Shown: positions 1-12,993, counted from the stretch's first letter. The stretch is DNA of 64,000 bases from Monarcha castaneiventris obscurior (GCA_026261815.1 JAMPIT010000417.1:2823501-2887500), one strand, 5' to 3'. Program-made: numbers and translations. Notes: generated by a model not told the origin, from the sequence alone.

Positions 1-1067
1 AGGAGCTGTGCATCCGGAAGGTGTCTTGGGGTGTACTTGGTAGTTGTGATTCTTGGAATTCACAATTGCTCTGCCTCAGGTGTGCAGGGATGACCACAAG
101 GTCTCCTCAGCAATTTCTCACATTAGAGATTGGATAGCACAGAAAATATTTGAAGAAATTGAATTCAAAACAGGAGCAAGACAAATGTCTCCCCTTTGGT
201 ATTGTTTCATCAAAGAAATAGTAAAAGTCAGTGGACTTTACCTCAGGAAATGGTTCAAAATGCTCACCTTCAAGTGTAATATGTAATACTCAGGCTGTAG
301 GAGAGACTCACCATCTGCATGGGCTTCCCCATATGGGTTTTCTTCTTTAGTAGAGGGTCTCTTATGGCACTGAAGTAGTTATTCCTGGGTTCAGTTTGAT
401 TGCTTTTTTAACTGGCTTTCAGCTTATGCTTTTTTTTTTTTCTTGTTAGGGGTAGAACATGTATAATTCAGTGGATATTTATTTGTTGTGTTTGTTAGTT
501 ATTGTGCAAAACAGAAAGTACGACAGTGAGAATGGGGGCAGAATTTTTTATTAGCAGTTGAAGTCCTGTGAACCTCTCTGGTTAATCCCTCTCCTTACTG
601 ACTTTGTGGGGAAGAAAAATAAGATAAGTGTGCTTTCAGTGGTATCAGTAGAAATATTTTGGAATTTAGATGAAGAACAGTTGAAACTTATTCTGGTGTA
701 GGTCTATGCTTATTTTGCTTTGTCTTCTGTAACTAAAGGAATCTTTAAGGTTTCCCTCTGCTCTTCTCTCTCCCCAACACCTTTCTCTTTTCCTCTGGGT
801 ATTTTCTGGGTAATACAAGTTTTTGTTAGTTTTACTTTTGAAATGGAATTACAGGTTTGGTGATATCAATTGAACATGTAATTAAAAGAAACCCTACAGT
901 GGCTAGGCTTTGTGTATCACCTTATGCAAGCAGTCCAAAAAGATCACCAGTTATCGAAAACAACTGTGTAGTCCTCTGAATTTCAACGGTTACTTAAAAA
1001 CACGTTTTTATGATTAAGTCTTTTAAACTGGTACATCCTACAATCACATGATAATGTTAACAGGAGT
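1..1067. other. Non-coding stretch, nothing recognised
   Basis: This is AT-rich single-copy-looking sequence with a short T run near 430-442. The only open frame above 60 codons (53-286, +) has no recognisable domain and is best read as chance. I see no repeat family, RNA gene or regulatory site here. Confidence 0.6.
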
Positions 1068-1194
1068 TCGGATTCAAGGTCAGGTTAGGTGGGGTTCTGA
1101 GCAACCTGGTCTAGCTGAAGATGTCCCTGGTCATAGGAGGGGAGGCTGGACTAGGTAGATGACTTTTAAACCTCCTTTCCAACACAAACTATTC
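1068..1194 (+). mobile_element. CR1 LINE 3' tail fragment
   Basis: The segment reads like the 3' untranslated end of an avian CR1. In order it has a 'ttcaaggtcaggtt' start, a 'ctgagcaacctggtctag' block, a 'gatgtccctgg' block, a 'ggctggactaggtagatgac' block and a 'cctttccaac' block, and it ends near 'aaactattc'. No coding part remains, only about 125 bp of an element several kb long when complete. This is typical of severe 5' truncation. Divergence from the remembered tail is substantial, so the copy is old. Subfamily is not assigned. Confidence 0.85.
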
Positions 1195-3149
1195 AAAAGT
1201 TTGTCAGTGGACTGTCATGGTCCTCTGCATCTCAACTGGTTTTATTTACAGCATAACACATTTGAGTATCACTTTGTAGTTATGGTAGCTAGATGCATCC
1301 TTTTCCACTGGGTAACTTTTGGAGTAGGCCATGGCATGCAAGGATACGGTATAAGCAGGAGTTGACAAATCTTAGTAGTTGGTACCTTTTCCCCTGCTAT
1401 TTGAATATTTTCATAGCACTCCCTCAAAATACTGGCTGATTATTCTTTCTCTGTAAACAAGTGCATAGATAGAACTTTATAATGCTCTTCCTTTTGTATG
1501 CAACAACATATATAAAAATGTGCATTCAGACAAAATGCGCTTGAATTTTAATTAAATTCAAAGGTTTCTGTCTTTCCCTAATAGTACTTCTTGTTAATGA
1601 GATAGATGAGTCTGCTTGCAGTCACAAATCTGTTTAGGAGCAGTGGGAAGTTTCAGACATAAAAGTAGCTCATTCTCAGTACTCAGCAGGTTACTGTACT
1701 TGTTTTTAACAACAGCTTTTCCACAAAATTCTGCTTCACAGAGATACAAAGAAGTAGAAAAAGAAGCATTGTTGGAACATATGGTAAAAGGGTAATATAC
1801 ATCCTTATCTCATTTCATAACCAAACCACCTATAGTTGTTGTCTTTCTGTAATTTCAGTAGTTCATCACAAGAGCAGTCATGCATCTTGTACACCTTTGG
1901 TGTTCTGTGGTTTTTGCTGATCTGTTCTTCAAAAGCATGAACATAAATCAATGTCCTTCTAATGTGAGGATCATCCTCAGGGAAGAATGTTTCACATATG
2001 ATCTTAAGCTTGAATAGCTGCCTAAAAAGCTTTGCTTAAGTTGCATAAGCAGTTTTTAGAACTGTCCTTTCAAGTAATTTCCAGGTTCAAGTAGCATTGC
2101 ACCAACATGGGTTGGAATCACATTGTCCAAGGTATTCTTTCTGACTGTAGGAGTGAAGGAAAGTGAGCAGCCTGGCTGGAAGGTGATAGGGCTATTGTTC
2201 TCTTACACATGCATGTGTTTTTGTTTATCTATGGAGAAGAGTTTGAGCCTTGATTAGGATATCACCACTTTCAATGAATCTTCATTTTTAAAGAGTATTC
2301 ATTTCAGGAAATGAAGACTGAAACACAGAGAAGTCCATAAATGGCAGAATTACCAGCAAATCTTTTATGCTTTCCCTGGTGGCCCATCTACCTGCACAGA
2401 AACACTGTACATAGGTAGCAACAAGGAATAGTTGCTACCTGCATAGGAAGCAACAAGGAATACGAAGTCTAGGTACCATTGCAATGCCTCTTTAGGGGCG
2501 CAGAAATGTGGTGTGGGATGGCTCACACAAATGGTGTGTGGTAGTGGAGAAATGAAGACTCTCTTGGAAGTACCAGCTGGTAAGATGAAAGGAAGGCTTG
2601 TGCTCCAATAGTGGCTTAAATTTGCAGCTCCAGATTTGCTTTAGGAGCAGTAATAAGCTGGTCAAGATCAAAGGAGAGTCCAACATGAATGCCTCCCAGC
2701 AAACATATACTACAGACTGAGCAAAGAAAGGAATCCTGAAAGATCCAAAGAAAGCTGAAACCTTCATTAGAGAACTGGAGGAAGCTTGATTGAAAACCTT
2801 GTTTCTTGTGAGCAACTTTGACCTGTCAACCTCTGCTGGATGGAGTAACATTGTGTGGCACATGTAATCAAGGAGATCTTCGGGATGTGTTGAGGATGTG
2901 TTTCAATGCAAGTTCTGCCCCATGAGTCACAGAAGGTGATCTGCTGCTCATCAGTAAAGAGGGTGAAAAGTGGGAAGGTCAGAGGTAGCGCCAGCTACGC
3001 ACCTGTGAGGTGGTGGTAAGGAAGGTAAATAGCAAGATTAGAATGGTGGAGTTCAGAGCTGGGGAATACCTTGGTGGCTAAACTGATGAGATACTGATTA
3101 GGCAGACTAAAGTAGCTGGAAAATAAGCTTGATTGCTGGACCCAAAGGC
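1195..3149. other. Non-coding stretch with one small repeat cluster
   Basis: Mostly unique-looking sequence. It holds the small direct/inverted repeat at 2411-2462 and an exon-like site at 1742-1791, listed separately. Positions 2490-3150 are somewhat richer in G and could be a badly decayed upstream continuation of the CR1 that starts near 3150, but I could not align them to any CR1 block. The 123-codon open frame on the minus strand (2492-2863) has no recognisable domain. Confidence 0.5.
2411..2462. repeat. Direct repeat with inverted copy between
   Basis: A 20-bp unit at 2411-2430 recurs at 2443-2462 with one mismatch (t/a at the sixth base). Between them, 2431-2440 is an exact reverse complement of 2413-2422 (AGGTAGCAAC). 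This gives a 10-bp perfect stem with an 8-nt loop, and a second stem with one mismatch against copy two. The arrangement suggests a local template switch followed by duplication. Confidence 0.85.
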
Positions 3150-3740
3150 TTAGGGTCAGTGTGGTCTGAAGTCCAGCTGATCACCAGTTGCTGGTGACCT
3201 AGAAGTTCCATAGGGCTCAGCACTGGAGCCAGTACTACGTAGCTCCTTCATAATAACCTGCATGATTCTATTGCTTGCCATCTCAGTAAGTTTGCTCAGT
3301 GTTGCTCTTTTGGAGGGAAGTGGTTGATTTTCTGGAGCCCAGGGCTGCTCTTCAGAGTGCTCTCAACAGGGTGAAGAAATGGGCTTGGAGGAACCTTGCC
3401 TTCAGCAAAGGCAAATGCAAATCACTGCAGTTAGGATGGAACAACCGCATGCAACACTACACAGTGAGGGCTGTCTGGCTAGAAAGCAGCTTTGCAGAAC
3501 ACCAAGCTAGAAAGAGAGCAAAAAAATCTGAGGACTGGATTGGCTGAGCCAACTGACTAGAGAACAGAAGACTGAAGGGGAAGTTTGAGGCACAACTCTA
3601 GTTGTTGTCTTTAACTGTCTAAAAGGAGTTTATAGAGAATTTGGAGCAGGGCCTCTTGGAGGTCTTTATTAAAAGGAGAAGGCCACAAAAACCAGCAGCA
3701 AGAGAAATTCAGAAATATCAGGAAGAAAATAAAAAATGAT
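3150..3740 (+). mobile_element. CR1 LINE fragment, RT thumb to C-terminus, internally deleted
   Basis: The left part matches the CR1 ORF2 region around the reverse transcriptase palm: a 'cagcactggagccagtact' block, then 'cagtaagtttgctcagtg', where an intact copy would encode the FADD motif. A readable stretch in one frame (about 3340-3500) contains 'KKWAWRNLAFSKGKCKSLQL', typical of CR1 RT downstream of the catalytic motif. Near 3500 the alignment jumps to the C-terminal region ('gaacagaagactgaagggg', 'agttgttgtctttaactg'), so several hundred bases are missing. It ends around 'atatcaggaagaaa', before the 3' untranslated tail. Frameshifts make it a dead remnant. Confidence 0.85.
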
Positions 3741-4180
3741 GGGGGTCCACATCAGAAAAGGCTATGGTACCTCACTCTAAAGTTTTTAAGAATTTGGTAA
3801 GACCCTCAACAAATTCATTGAGCATCTGGGTTGTCTTTTTTGGAGTGAGGAGTTGTACCTTCATGAAATTCCTTTCAACCCAAATTTTTCTGTTCATCAA
3901 CTAGTTCCCATCTAAGAATTAATTATTTGGGGCTTGGGTTTCAATTTGTTTGGTCCTTTATGTTTCTTTTGGGATATTGGTTCATGCAGATATTCTGCAT
4001 TAGGCCGGACCAGAGATGTGAAAAGCTCAATCTCTGAGTGGCCTGTAGGAGATGCCTACAGCAGAGTGAACATTCACATGCTTTTATTTGTATTTCCCCA
4101 GGACAGTCTCTTAGCCTTCTGTGGTTTGCAGCTCAAGGGTGTCCCGTGCTAGAGGAGAATGTATCTTCATAACACAATTT
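3741..4180. other. Spacer between two convergent CR1 pieces
   Basis: About 440 bp of AT-rich sequence separating a plus-strand and a minus-strand CR1 copy whose 3' sides point at each other. I see no gene or recognisable repeat in it. Confidence 0.55.
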
Positions 4181-4735
4181 CACAGAATCATAGACCCATG
4201 GAAGGGTTGGGAGGGATCTCAAGACTTATTTGGTCCAACCTTTCTTGGCAAAATCATGGTCTAGACTAGATGATCCACCACCTTGTCCAGCTGAATCTTA
4301 GATGTGCCCAGTACTGGGGAATCCACCATTTTCCTGGGGAGTTTATTCCAATGTATGGTTGTTCTCATCGTGAAAAACCTTATTCCTGTGTCCAACCAGA
4401 ATCTCCCCAGAAGTAACTTGATCCCATTACTCCTTGTCTTTTCCACAGGACTCCTTGTAAAAAGGGAGTCTCCTTCTTCTTTGTAGCCACCCTTTAAATA
4501 CTGGAACATGGCCATAATGCCTCCCCTAAGACTTTTCTCTAAGACTTTTTTGTTTCAAGGTGAACAAACCCTGTCCTTTCAGCCTTTCCCTTCATGGCAG
4601 ACTTCTCAGTCCTCTTTGTGGCCCTTCTATGGGCCCTCTTCAGCCTGCCTGTGTCTATTTTTTATAGTGGGGACCAAAACTGAACACTGTATTCCAGGTG
4701 TGGCCTGACAAGTGCTGAAGTGCTCTACACAGACA
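4181..4735 (-). mobile_element. CR1 LINE 3' fragment with readable ORF2 C-terminus
   Basis: The plus-strand left edge 'cacagaatcatag' is the reverse complement of the CR1 terminal repeat, so the element lies on the minus strand with its 3' end at 4181. An open minus-strand frame at 4261-4515 gives the conserved ORF2 C-terminal end: 'FQYLKGGYKEEGD' early, 'GRFWLDTGIRFFTMR' in the middle, 'HWNKLPRKMVDSP' late and a terminal 'LDKVVDHLV'. Upstream (4516-4735) the match continues into the RT thumb side but is broken by stops. About 555 bp remain. It is a 5'-truncated, inactive copy. Confidence 0.92.
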
Positions 4736-6663
4736 CTTTCTTCTTGTAGTTTTTAATACTTTGTCAACACCTATAAATTTAGCATATCCAAAGAAAGCCA
4801 AAACCAAGTTGTGACAGCAAAGGCATGGATAAAATTTGGGACTGACAATCTTGCAGACACACAATTCCTTTTAAAAAATGAAATCTGTTAAAGAAATTGA
4901 GAATATGATATTCGTTAATCAGCATTGTGTTGTCACTCTCCATATTTATTATGAAACACATTTTTATAACCATGAAATAAATGAGTAAATGAATAAATAA
5001 AAAATAACTTGGCTTTGGATTAGTAATCAAAGCAATTCAGCCAGCTGATCCATACCAGATGTCAGCAGATTTTTATTTCAAACCATGAACGAGGTGTCTT
5101 GAAAATTTATTTTTACTTTTCAGATACTCTGGGTGAATATTTCTACTTTTACTGCTGCTGCTTCTTTTGCCAAGGATCTGATTCAATATTACAAAAATAG
5201 TAAAAAGAATACCAAGGATTTCCATTTCTCTTGTGCTATCATATTAGCATGTACTGGAAGTGGGCACTGCCAGGGCTAGTGTTGAATCTGAGTTAAAGGA
5301 CAGCGCTGTCAGCCATTATTGCTCATTCCTGCATTGCTTAAAGTCTTACGATTTTCTGATGTTGGATAACAGGCATCTGAAAGTACAGACGATACCAGCT
5401 TCTAGCAGATATTCTATTTCAGAAGAAGGATTCTCAGGAAGTGTCTGCATTTTGAAGATATTTGAGATGCTGCATTGTATGTCTGTATGTCCAAAGATGA
5501 TTATCTCCTTCCTTCATCCTTCCGTTTGAAAACGGAAAAAGGTAGAGACTTTACTTTCACTGCTGCCTATGCTAAGATATACTGAACATGCTGTGCTTCC
5601 AGGTAAATTTTGTTTTTGTAAGTCCTGTTAGTTGATAGATTTGGGACAATAACACAGCTACAGTTATTTTTCCTGGGGATGTAGTGATTCCTGCTCTCTC
5701 TCAAAGCACTTCAGGCATACAGAGTGCTCTGAAGGCAAAACCTACAGGACTTGCGCCAAAGTGTGCAACTTAGCAAGTGTGCTTTGTGTGTCTTAGCTCT
5801 AGTGATCACAGATGCCCATCTCCAAAGGGGGGGAACCTGCTGCCTGTGAGGCGCTGACTGCACTGTTAATACTGCTGAGGTCTTCATGCCCGCCTGTGAA
5901 CGCAGATAACTGGTTCAGTGGAGGGTGAGAATGGATGATAACAATGCAAGTCCGGCAGCATTTAAATGATGTTGGGTTTATCTCCTTTCTATGTAAACTA
6001 AACAGGTGAATATAGGGGACTTTTTTTCCCCTACTATCCTTTGGTGTGCTTGGACATTGCTCTGTCTTGTTAGCTGTTGTCTTTGACAGTCCTGGGAAGA
6101 TTGATGTGATATCTTTTTGAAAGATTGTGCCAGAGGTTTTTCCAGCCTCCTTTGTACTTCCCTCAAAGTACTGCGGGGGTTTTGGCTGCCAGGTTTCTGG
6201 CAGAAGGGTGTTTTCAGGTTGATGAAGCCACTCTTGAGGGATAATGGACCAAGTTACAGAAGAGATTTTTAAAGACAGTTATTAAATGCTAATAGTTCTT
6301 TCTGAGTGTTCGTGGAGAATTGCACCACAAATTATTTGATACAGAAGTCCTCAGTGTTGCAAAAAATTGTAAGGCCGTTTCTTTAAATGAAAAATATCAG
6401 GATTTTTCAGTTATTACTAAATGCTAGAACTTGCAGTAGATCTTTGTGGAAAATACTTGAAATGCCATGGAAGGGAGATAATAGCAATTGGACAAAATTT
6501 GAATATATGGTTGATGCAGGTGAAGATGGTGAAGACTGGTGTCTCTTAAATTTAGTCTCACAGAATTCAGGTTTTTCACTTTCTTTTTTTACTATTTAGA
6601 TTTAGGAAGAGATTAATTCCAAACATGGTTTCACTCAAATGTCCTATCTACTTTTGAACTTAC
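4736..6663. other. Non-coding stretch, nothing recognised
   Basis: AT-rich sequence with short inverted repeats only (for example a 7-bp stem at about 6186-6203). Open frames up to 89 codons (5260-5529, +) have no family features. No repeat family or RNA gene is recognised. Confidence 0.6.
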
Positions 6664-6680
6664 AAAAAAAAAAAAAAAAA
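6664..6680 (+). repeat. Poly(A) run, 17 nt
   Basis: An uninterrupted run of 17 A. No recognisable retroposed body lies upstream, so it is treated as a simple homopolymer rather than a retrotransposon tail. Confidence 0.9.
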
Positions 6681-9600
6681 TCACTTTCCAAATTGATTCC
6701 TGAAGAACTAGATATGAGCTTGATGCATTCATGAAGATCCAGACTTCTGTTTTACTGACATAGAGCACCAAGGCATTGCTTTCTAGGGAGCACATGTTCA
6801 CTCTGCCTTAGCTGACAGAACTGATCATGGAGTCACTAATGATGGATGATATTTTTAAGGCGTTGTCTTATGTACCTCACTTGGCTTAATAATAAACTTT
6901 CTCACTTCTTGTAAGTGTTTTAGAGGACAAGAGTGAAAGAATTTTGGTTTGGTTTGGTTTTGGTTTTTTTTCACCTTTTCTCCCCAGATTTGAATGAGTT
7001 GGGACCTGTAGCTGTACTGGGGAATTGTTTAAGTGCCCACTTGTAAGTGCTTGTGGATGTGCTTCCTACCTTGACATCCTTTTGGTCCACAATGGGAATA
7101 TCAAGTGATAGACAAGGAGAATTTTGTTTGAAGGTATCAGACTTTTATAAACTTTAATTTGGGATTAGAGTTTTTAGTTTGAATATGGACATGCTAATTA
7201 TTATTCATGCGACACTGAAAACGCACATACAATACTGTAACCAAACAGAAATATCCCCATTAAGATGGCCTCCCCAAGTCTGTTAGATTGTTGTGTTAAG
7301 TCAGTTACTCTTACCTCATTATTAATTCTAGCTGTGGTGCCAATTGTATTTCGTTGTAAGGTTTGGTTTTTGAGAGCAGATCTGTGATAAAACTATGCTG
7401 AGAACTTCTCTGCTTATAGGGAACACTTTTCCTGCTGAATTTGATTTGCATTTCTGTTTATCTGTTCTGGCTCCTGACATACGTTTTTAAGAAGGTATAA
7501 ATCAGCATTGCTGCTTCCAAAAAGACTCGGTGAATGCTTTTGTCTGCATGCTTCTGAGCAGCCACCTGCATTAATATTGAGGGTGCACTGGCTTGTGCAT
7601 GAATTCGAGCTGATTAGTCAAGTAGAGAGTGCAGTTCTTGTTTCTATTCAGAAAATGGACTTTTTATGAAGGGCAAAAAATTTATTTTGAAGCAGCAGTC
7701 AAGATGTGGATAATATTTTATATATTTGAACATTTACACACCATAGTTTATAGGCTGCATGCAGCTCTCCCAACTCAAAATTGCAATATCTTGTTATGTT
7801 AGACATAAAGCCTTGCAATCCAAATACTCTCTCCTGCAAAACTTTGTAGAGAATTACATTGAGTAGTAAAATTTAGTTTTTGTGATACTGTGCAAAGCTG
7901 ATCTTGAAAACATAAATTAGCTAAACATTAGCTTTTCAATAGTTTTTTAACAAGAGCTTTTTCAGTTGAATGGTTTGTTAAATTTTGCAGCACTTCTGAA
8001 ATGAAAACATCCATTGCATTTTCTCAATTGATTATGGAAATTGAGTACAACTTAATGTTAGGCTCAAAAGAAAACAAATCTAGAAGCAACAGCTCACCCC
8101 AAGCAGTGGTCTGATGGAAACCAAACATTTTGAAAACAATTTAGTGTTACGGGAAGAGAAATTCTGCTCAACACAGTTCCTTTTGCCATGTTGACTGGCA
8201 TCTTATCTGTGGGGAGCAATTTGCCTGTCCTCCCAAGGAGAAAAAAGTATGGTAATGCACTGGCAGCTGTTAACAGCAGCTATCAGAGGGATATGGAGAG
8301 AACACACATCTTTTCTACAAGCAGAATTATGTAAAGGTTCCATTCCCCTTAGTTAGAGATCTTATCCTTTTCTGTCTCATAGTGCTAAGAATCAGAAGGC
8401 AGAGATAGGGATATTCTGCTATTGTTTTGTTGCTATCTCTGTTCCTGAGTCTACGTGGTTATTGCAAGCACAGCTAAAGAGCAAGATAGCTGACACTTAA
8501 GCAGAGCAGATATTCACCACAGGTTTTCCTTCCGTGTTGTTGCTAAATGGAAGTATTGCTTCGCTGTATTGTGTAAGGGAAGGGATTTAAATATGAGTTC
8601 GTATCATTCATATCTTTGACTGCAAGTTTTCAAACTTGAAATTGAATTGATATCTTTTGGTTAATTTTTATCTCTCTGACTTGTTTTTGAACACTGTGTG
8701 GCCGTAATGATGAGGAGGTGATTAGGCCATTGCCATGCTGACACCATCCCTGTGTGTTCAGCAGAGCTCAGATTTGATTCTGCTGCTGCTGGCATTACTG
8801 TGTCATTTTTTCTTTTGCTTTCATCTCTTCCTCATCATTCCTCTGTGGCCTGCCATGGCTCAAGTGCCGCTGGTTGCTGTTAGTGTCCAGGATTTATGAG
8901 CCATCTTTCATAGCAGGTCTCACATTCCTGGCAAGAACTAGATGGATGAAGGGTCCCAGGTTATCACTCAATGCTGGTCTGGTCATGAAGAGCATGTGGT
9001 TGCATTGTAGGGCCTGATTATTTCTCAGGAAGTCCACTCACTAGCAAAGAAATACTGAGGAAACATTATAAAAAAAGTTAAAATATTAACAGTGATGATT
9101 TTTCAGTCAAACTTCAGAGAAAGTATGGCAGTATGCTTCCACCCATATAAAAGAAAGTACCCTCAAGAGAAATCCAGTGTTAGAGTAGAGGATGAATTTT
9201 TATTGACTCCACTTTGAATTGTTGCCTATTTTTACCTGGCTAATCCTGGGGATCACCTGAGCAATGACAAAGAGAGCTCAACACAAAACAGCAGTAGTGT
9301 GTAGTTCCTTAAAATGATGTTTTCATCATGTGTTTTAGCCTATGTTAAACTCTTGAATCATTCCACATTGTAACAAAACGTAATACATTCTTCTGGGTAT
9401 TTATTTGTGTGTTTGCATATGTTTTTAATTTTTTTGTGACACAATAAAGTAGGCAATTTTCTGAGTATTTTGTGTAATGGCAGCACAGAATGTTATGACT
9501 CTATCTACTTGGCAAAATGTCTTGCTGAGATATAAATAGATTTCTAATGGCTGTCAGGCTCTGTGCCCAAGAAATTTTCTTGTAGATATCTCATTACAGA

Positions 9601-10466
9601 AATAACATCATCAATAAAATAGCTGAAATATTTTGAAAACGCGGGAATATTTTTACATCAGTAACTGCAAGGAAAATACCTACCATATGCATAATTTGAG
9701 GCTGATTTAAAAACTGTAATTTATCATAATTATCTGCACATTATAATGGCAAAACACGCTTAATTGCTTTTGACTGGACTGGTATTATGATGAGAAGGAA
9801 AGTTAACAGCAGATGGCCCTACTGTCAAAACTGTAGTCTCTTAACCCAAAATGAAGTAGCAGACTGAACATAACATGTTTCTGGCTTCTTTTTCTGATTT
9901 TCAGCAGTAAGTATGAACTAGCATTTGGTGGGGTTGTGAATGTTTACAGACCAATAGAAATTGGCTTAGTTGGTGACAAAAATAGCAATGAAAACTTAAC
10001 TAGAGAGGATTCCTCATTTCATTATGACTTAGATTTTCTAATGCATATGAAGTTGTTTAAAATATTAAACTGGTATAAAAAGCAAATTCTTTCCAAAATA
10101 TTAGAATCTATTATAACACTATTTTCTGCCCTTTTACCACCATATGTGCATTTTCTACTTTCATACAGCAATGAAAAAAAGAAATGCTTAATCTTCTATA
10201 CCTGTCTGGCTGTGAAGAAATAAATTAACAGTTGAAGAAACAGATAATTTTGGAGTACTTCAAATAAGTTCAGCTTTGCTGCATCAATTGCAATATGCCT
10301 GAAGGATTTTTCTTGTATTAATCACAATGTGCATGCACAGATGCGGTGCTGTAAAAATCCCAGCATCTCTACTCACAAAATGCCCGAGAGAATTGAAGAA
10401 TTTAAGATTACATTTGTACAAAGTTAAATTACAGAGTGGGAGAGAGAAGGGCTGGTTTGATTTTGG
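6681..10466. other. Non-coding stretch, nothing recognised
   Basis: Unique-looking AT-rich DNA. It contains a G/T-rich patch at about 6942-6971, a splice-like pair at 6988-7042, homeodomain-type TAAT-rich patches at about 7190-7260 and 9690-9770, and a 12-bp palindrome GCTGTTAACAGC near 8267. The 95-codon frame at 9936-10223 has no recognisable features. No repeat family is seen. Confidence 0.55.
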
Positions 10467-10489
10467 TTTTTTTTTTTTTTTTTTTTTTT
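10467..10489 (+). repeat. Poly(T) run, 23 nt
   Basis: The longest homopolymer in the window, an unbroken run of 23 T. It could be the poly(A) tail of a minus-strand retroposed transcript, but no transcript-like body was recognised on its right side (where such a body would lie). Confidence 0.9.
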
Positions 10490-12993
10490 AACTGTCTAGC
10501 CAGAGAGAATCAAAATAAGCAGGTGGTACATTATACTGCTGGATGGTCAATGAAAGTAAATTAGCTGCTTCAGCTGATAGAAAAGAAATGCTGGCCTGAT
10601 CAGCTTAAATAAAGGTGACATGTTATTTGTGAAATAATGCAAATACTGAAATGTGGTTTAACTCCAAAGTTTGTGTGTGTATTTGTATGTACATTTTGTC
10701 TGTGCTTCATATTATAGATTTTATAACAGTTAATCTTCTAGACTAAAATAATGGGTGAATTTATTAGAAAGCAGAACTCATTACAGGGAGAGATTTATTA
10801 TTTGCTTTGTGTCAGAACAGATCTTGCTCAGATGTGCTGATTGATGGGACAATGTAATTTGTTCATCATAGTAGCAATATGTAAAAGGAATCCAGTGGGA
10901 CAAAGATACTTTGCACCTTAAACATTTTCCCCTTTTACAGTCCAAGCATAACAAGAAGATTTTTAGAAGATATCCTATTTTTTAAAGGGCTAACCAAAAT
11001 AAATCAGTAGATTTGTTAGATCTAAATCAAATAGTAAGACATAAACAGTCTAGTAAAAAACCTTTTTGGAGACATTTTTAACACTGAGATGATGCATATT
11101 TGTACATATTAATGTTTTAAACTTTTTTCAATACACCATCACTTAGTGGTGGTGTTTCTGGAAACTGACAGCCAGTTGCCAGTTACAATCTGTTTTATGC
11201 CTATTTCAGGAGGCTGTTATTTTTTAAAATCTTTAAATTTGTTCCTTAGGCTGTATCATCTTGACCCTTCTTTCAGCTAATGCAGATACACAGCTTAATA
11301 ACATTTCATGGTATAATGTAAGTATACAGGGACAAGGTGCTCAGACTTTCTCTGCTCTTTCAAAACCTAAAAGGAGATCTTTCGAATAGCTTACTACACA
11401 TAGTAATAAACTGTGTGCAATAAGCATATAATTTTTATTTAGCCTGCTGTATCATAGTAGACACAAAGATAGGTACTCTCGAATACTCAACATCAGTTGT
11501 AAAAAAGCCTGTAAGAATTTTCCCATTCTTATTTTTCCTTGGAATCATCCTTGTCTTTGTAGGAGGCTCTCAAGATAGGTTTTCTTTGAACATCTAGTAA
11601 TGTGGTATTTTGCGTTTACCCCATGCTGGTCTTCTGAGCATCCTCTAAGAAGGTTTCTGTGATCCAAAGTAAAGTTCAAAGTTCAAATTAATTAAAATAT
11701 CTCATTATTTGAATCTGATTCATGTACTGTAGAGGTTTTTTCTGGGAGGCTTTAATGAATCAAGTTTGAATTAAAATGAAAAGACTTGATGATTCACTTA
11801 TCTTTTGCTAATTCTCTACATTCCCTTACAAAATATTAATGCAGTACACAGGAGGCTTGGAAGTAAGTTGAAGAGAATAATCTCACAAAAGTTGTTAAGA
11901 GTTTACCTATATTTTTAAATGTATGCCTTATGCAGTTCCGGCAAAATTCTGGTTGCTGTTGTAGAATCTTATTTCTCATTCCTTCTGTGCAATTTTGCTA
12001 CACTCTTTTGCACTGTCCAAAACCTAAGCAAAGAAGCAAAAGCCATTCACAAAAATGCATTAATTTTGATTTAAAATTTTGCCTATTGTTTCTCCTCTGC
12101 CTTCATTTTCTCATATTACTTTTTTTTAAACATCTGTTAAACTAATTATTCACTTTATTTATTGTTCAGCAAAGTGTTTTGCTCTCATTATAAAGCCTAT
12201 ATTCCCTATCTTTTTATGAGCCAGCAGAGGGGTGAATTGTAGAACATGTGGTAACTATCACGATTCTGAAAGCCTTTCTGTAAAGAAACACCATTTTTTG
12301 TTTGTAGCAGGTTGACAGCTGAAATCTTGAGAAGTGAAATCACAGCAGGATATCAGGAAAGGAGTTAAAGGCTAGATATAATAACACAGTAATATTCCAA
12401 ATGTGACAATAGAATCATTATAGAATATCTGAAATAGTAAGGAAGGCACTTTGAAATAATGGCTTGACATTTTTAGTCCAGTAAAATGTTCTGACATGGG
12501 TTAAACAGTTTGATCTTGCAATGAAGCCTTAGGTCTAGAGCAAAAGAGTAGAGATCTCCATCAGTGTGCATTTATAGTGAAGTCTTTCTTCTTCATGTAG
12601 CTAATTGGAATCAAGTATCCTTGTGTAGGGCTTCTAAAAGTATGTATAATCACATTCTCTCTGTTTCAGCCCTAAATAGTACATAATTTTCTTTCTTTAT
12701 AGAACTATTGTTCTTGCTTCAAATATTAAATCATGGTTTTGTTGTGTAAGAACTAACTGGCTGTTTTTAACTATTGCCAAATTATTAAGTTGGTTATCTT
12801 TTTTTTGTATTATTTATACCTGAACTCTAGTACAGGGGAAAACCAAAAATGATATTTATTGAAAACGAGCCTTAAGTTGTTAAAGGCTTGAAGGGTGTCA
12901 CTGTGGTGTTGCACATGTCAGCAAACCAGCAGATTCTGGCACTGCAGATGCAACACAATGCCTCTAACCTTTTCCTTTTTCCTGCTGGAACAG

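Noticed and set aside
6988..7042. Splice-bounded 55-nt segment after a strong CCCCAG acceptor
   Set aside because: The donor lacks the exonic AG (CTT|GTAAGT), and the only open frame is 17 codons.
10467..10489. Poly(T) as the tail of a minus-strand processed pseudogene
   Set aside because: No coding-like or exon-like body was found beside it on the minus strand and no target duplication was noticed.
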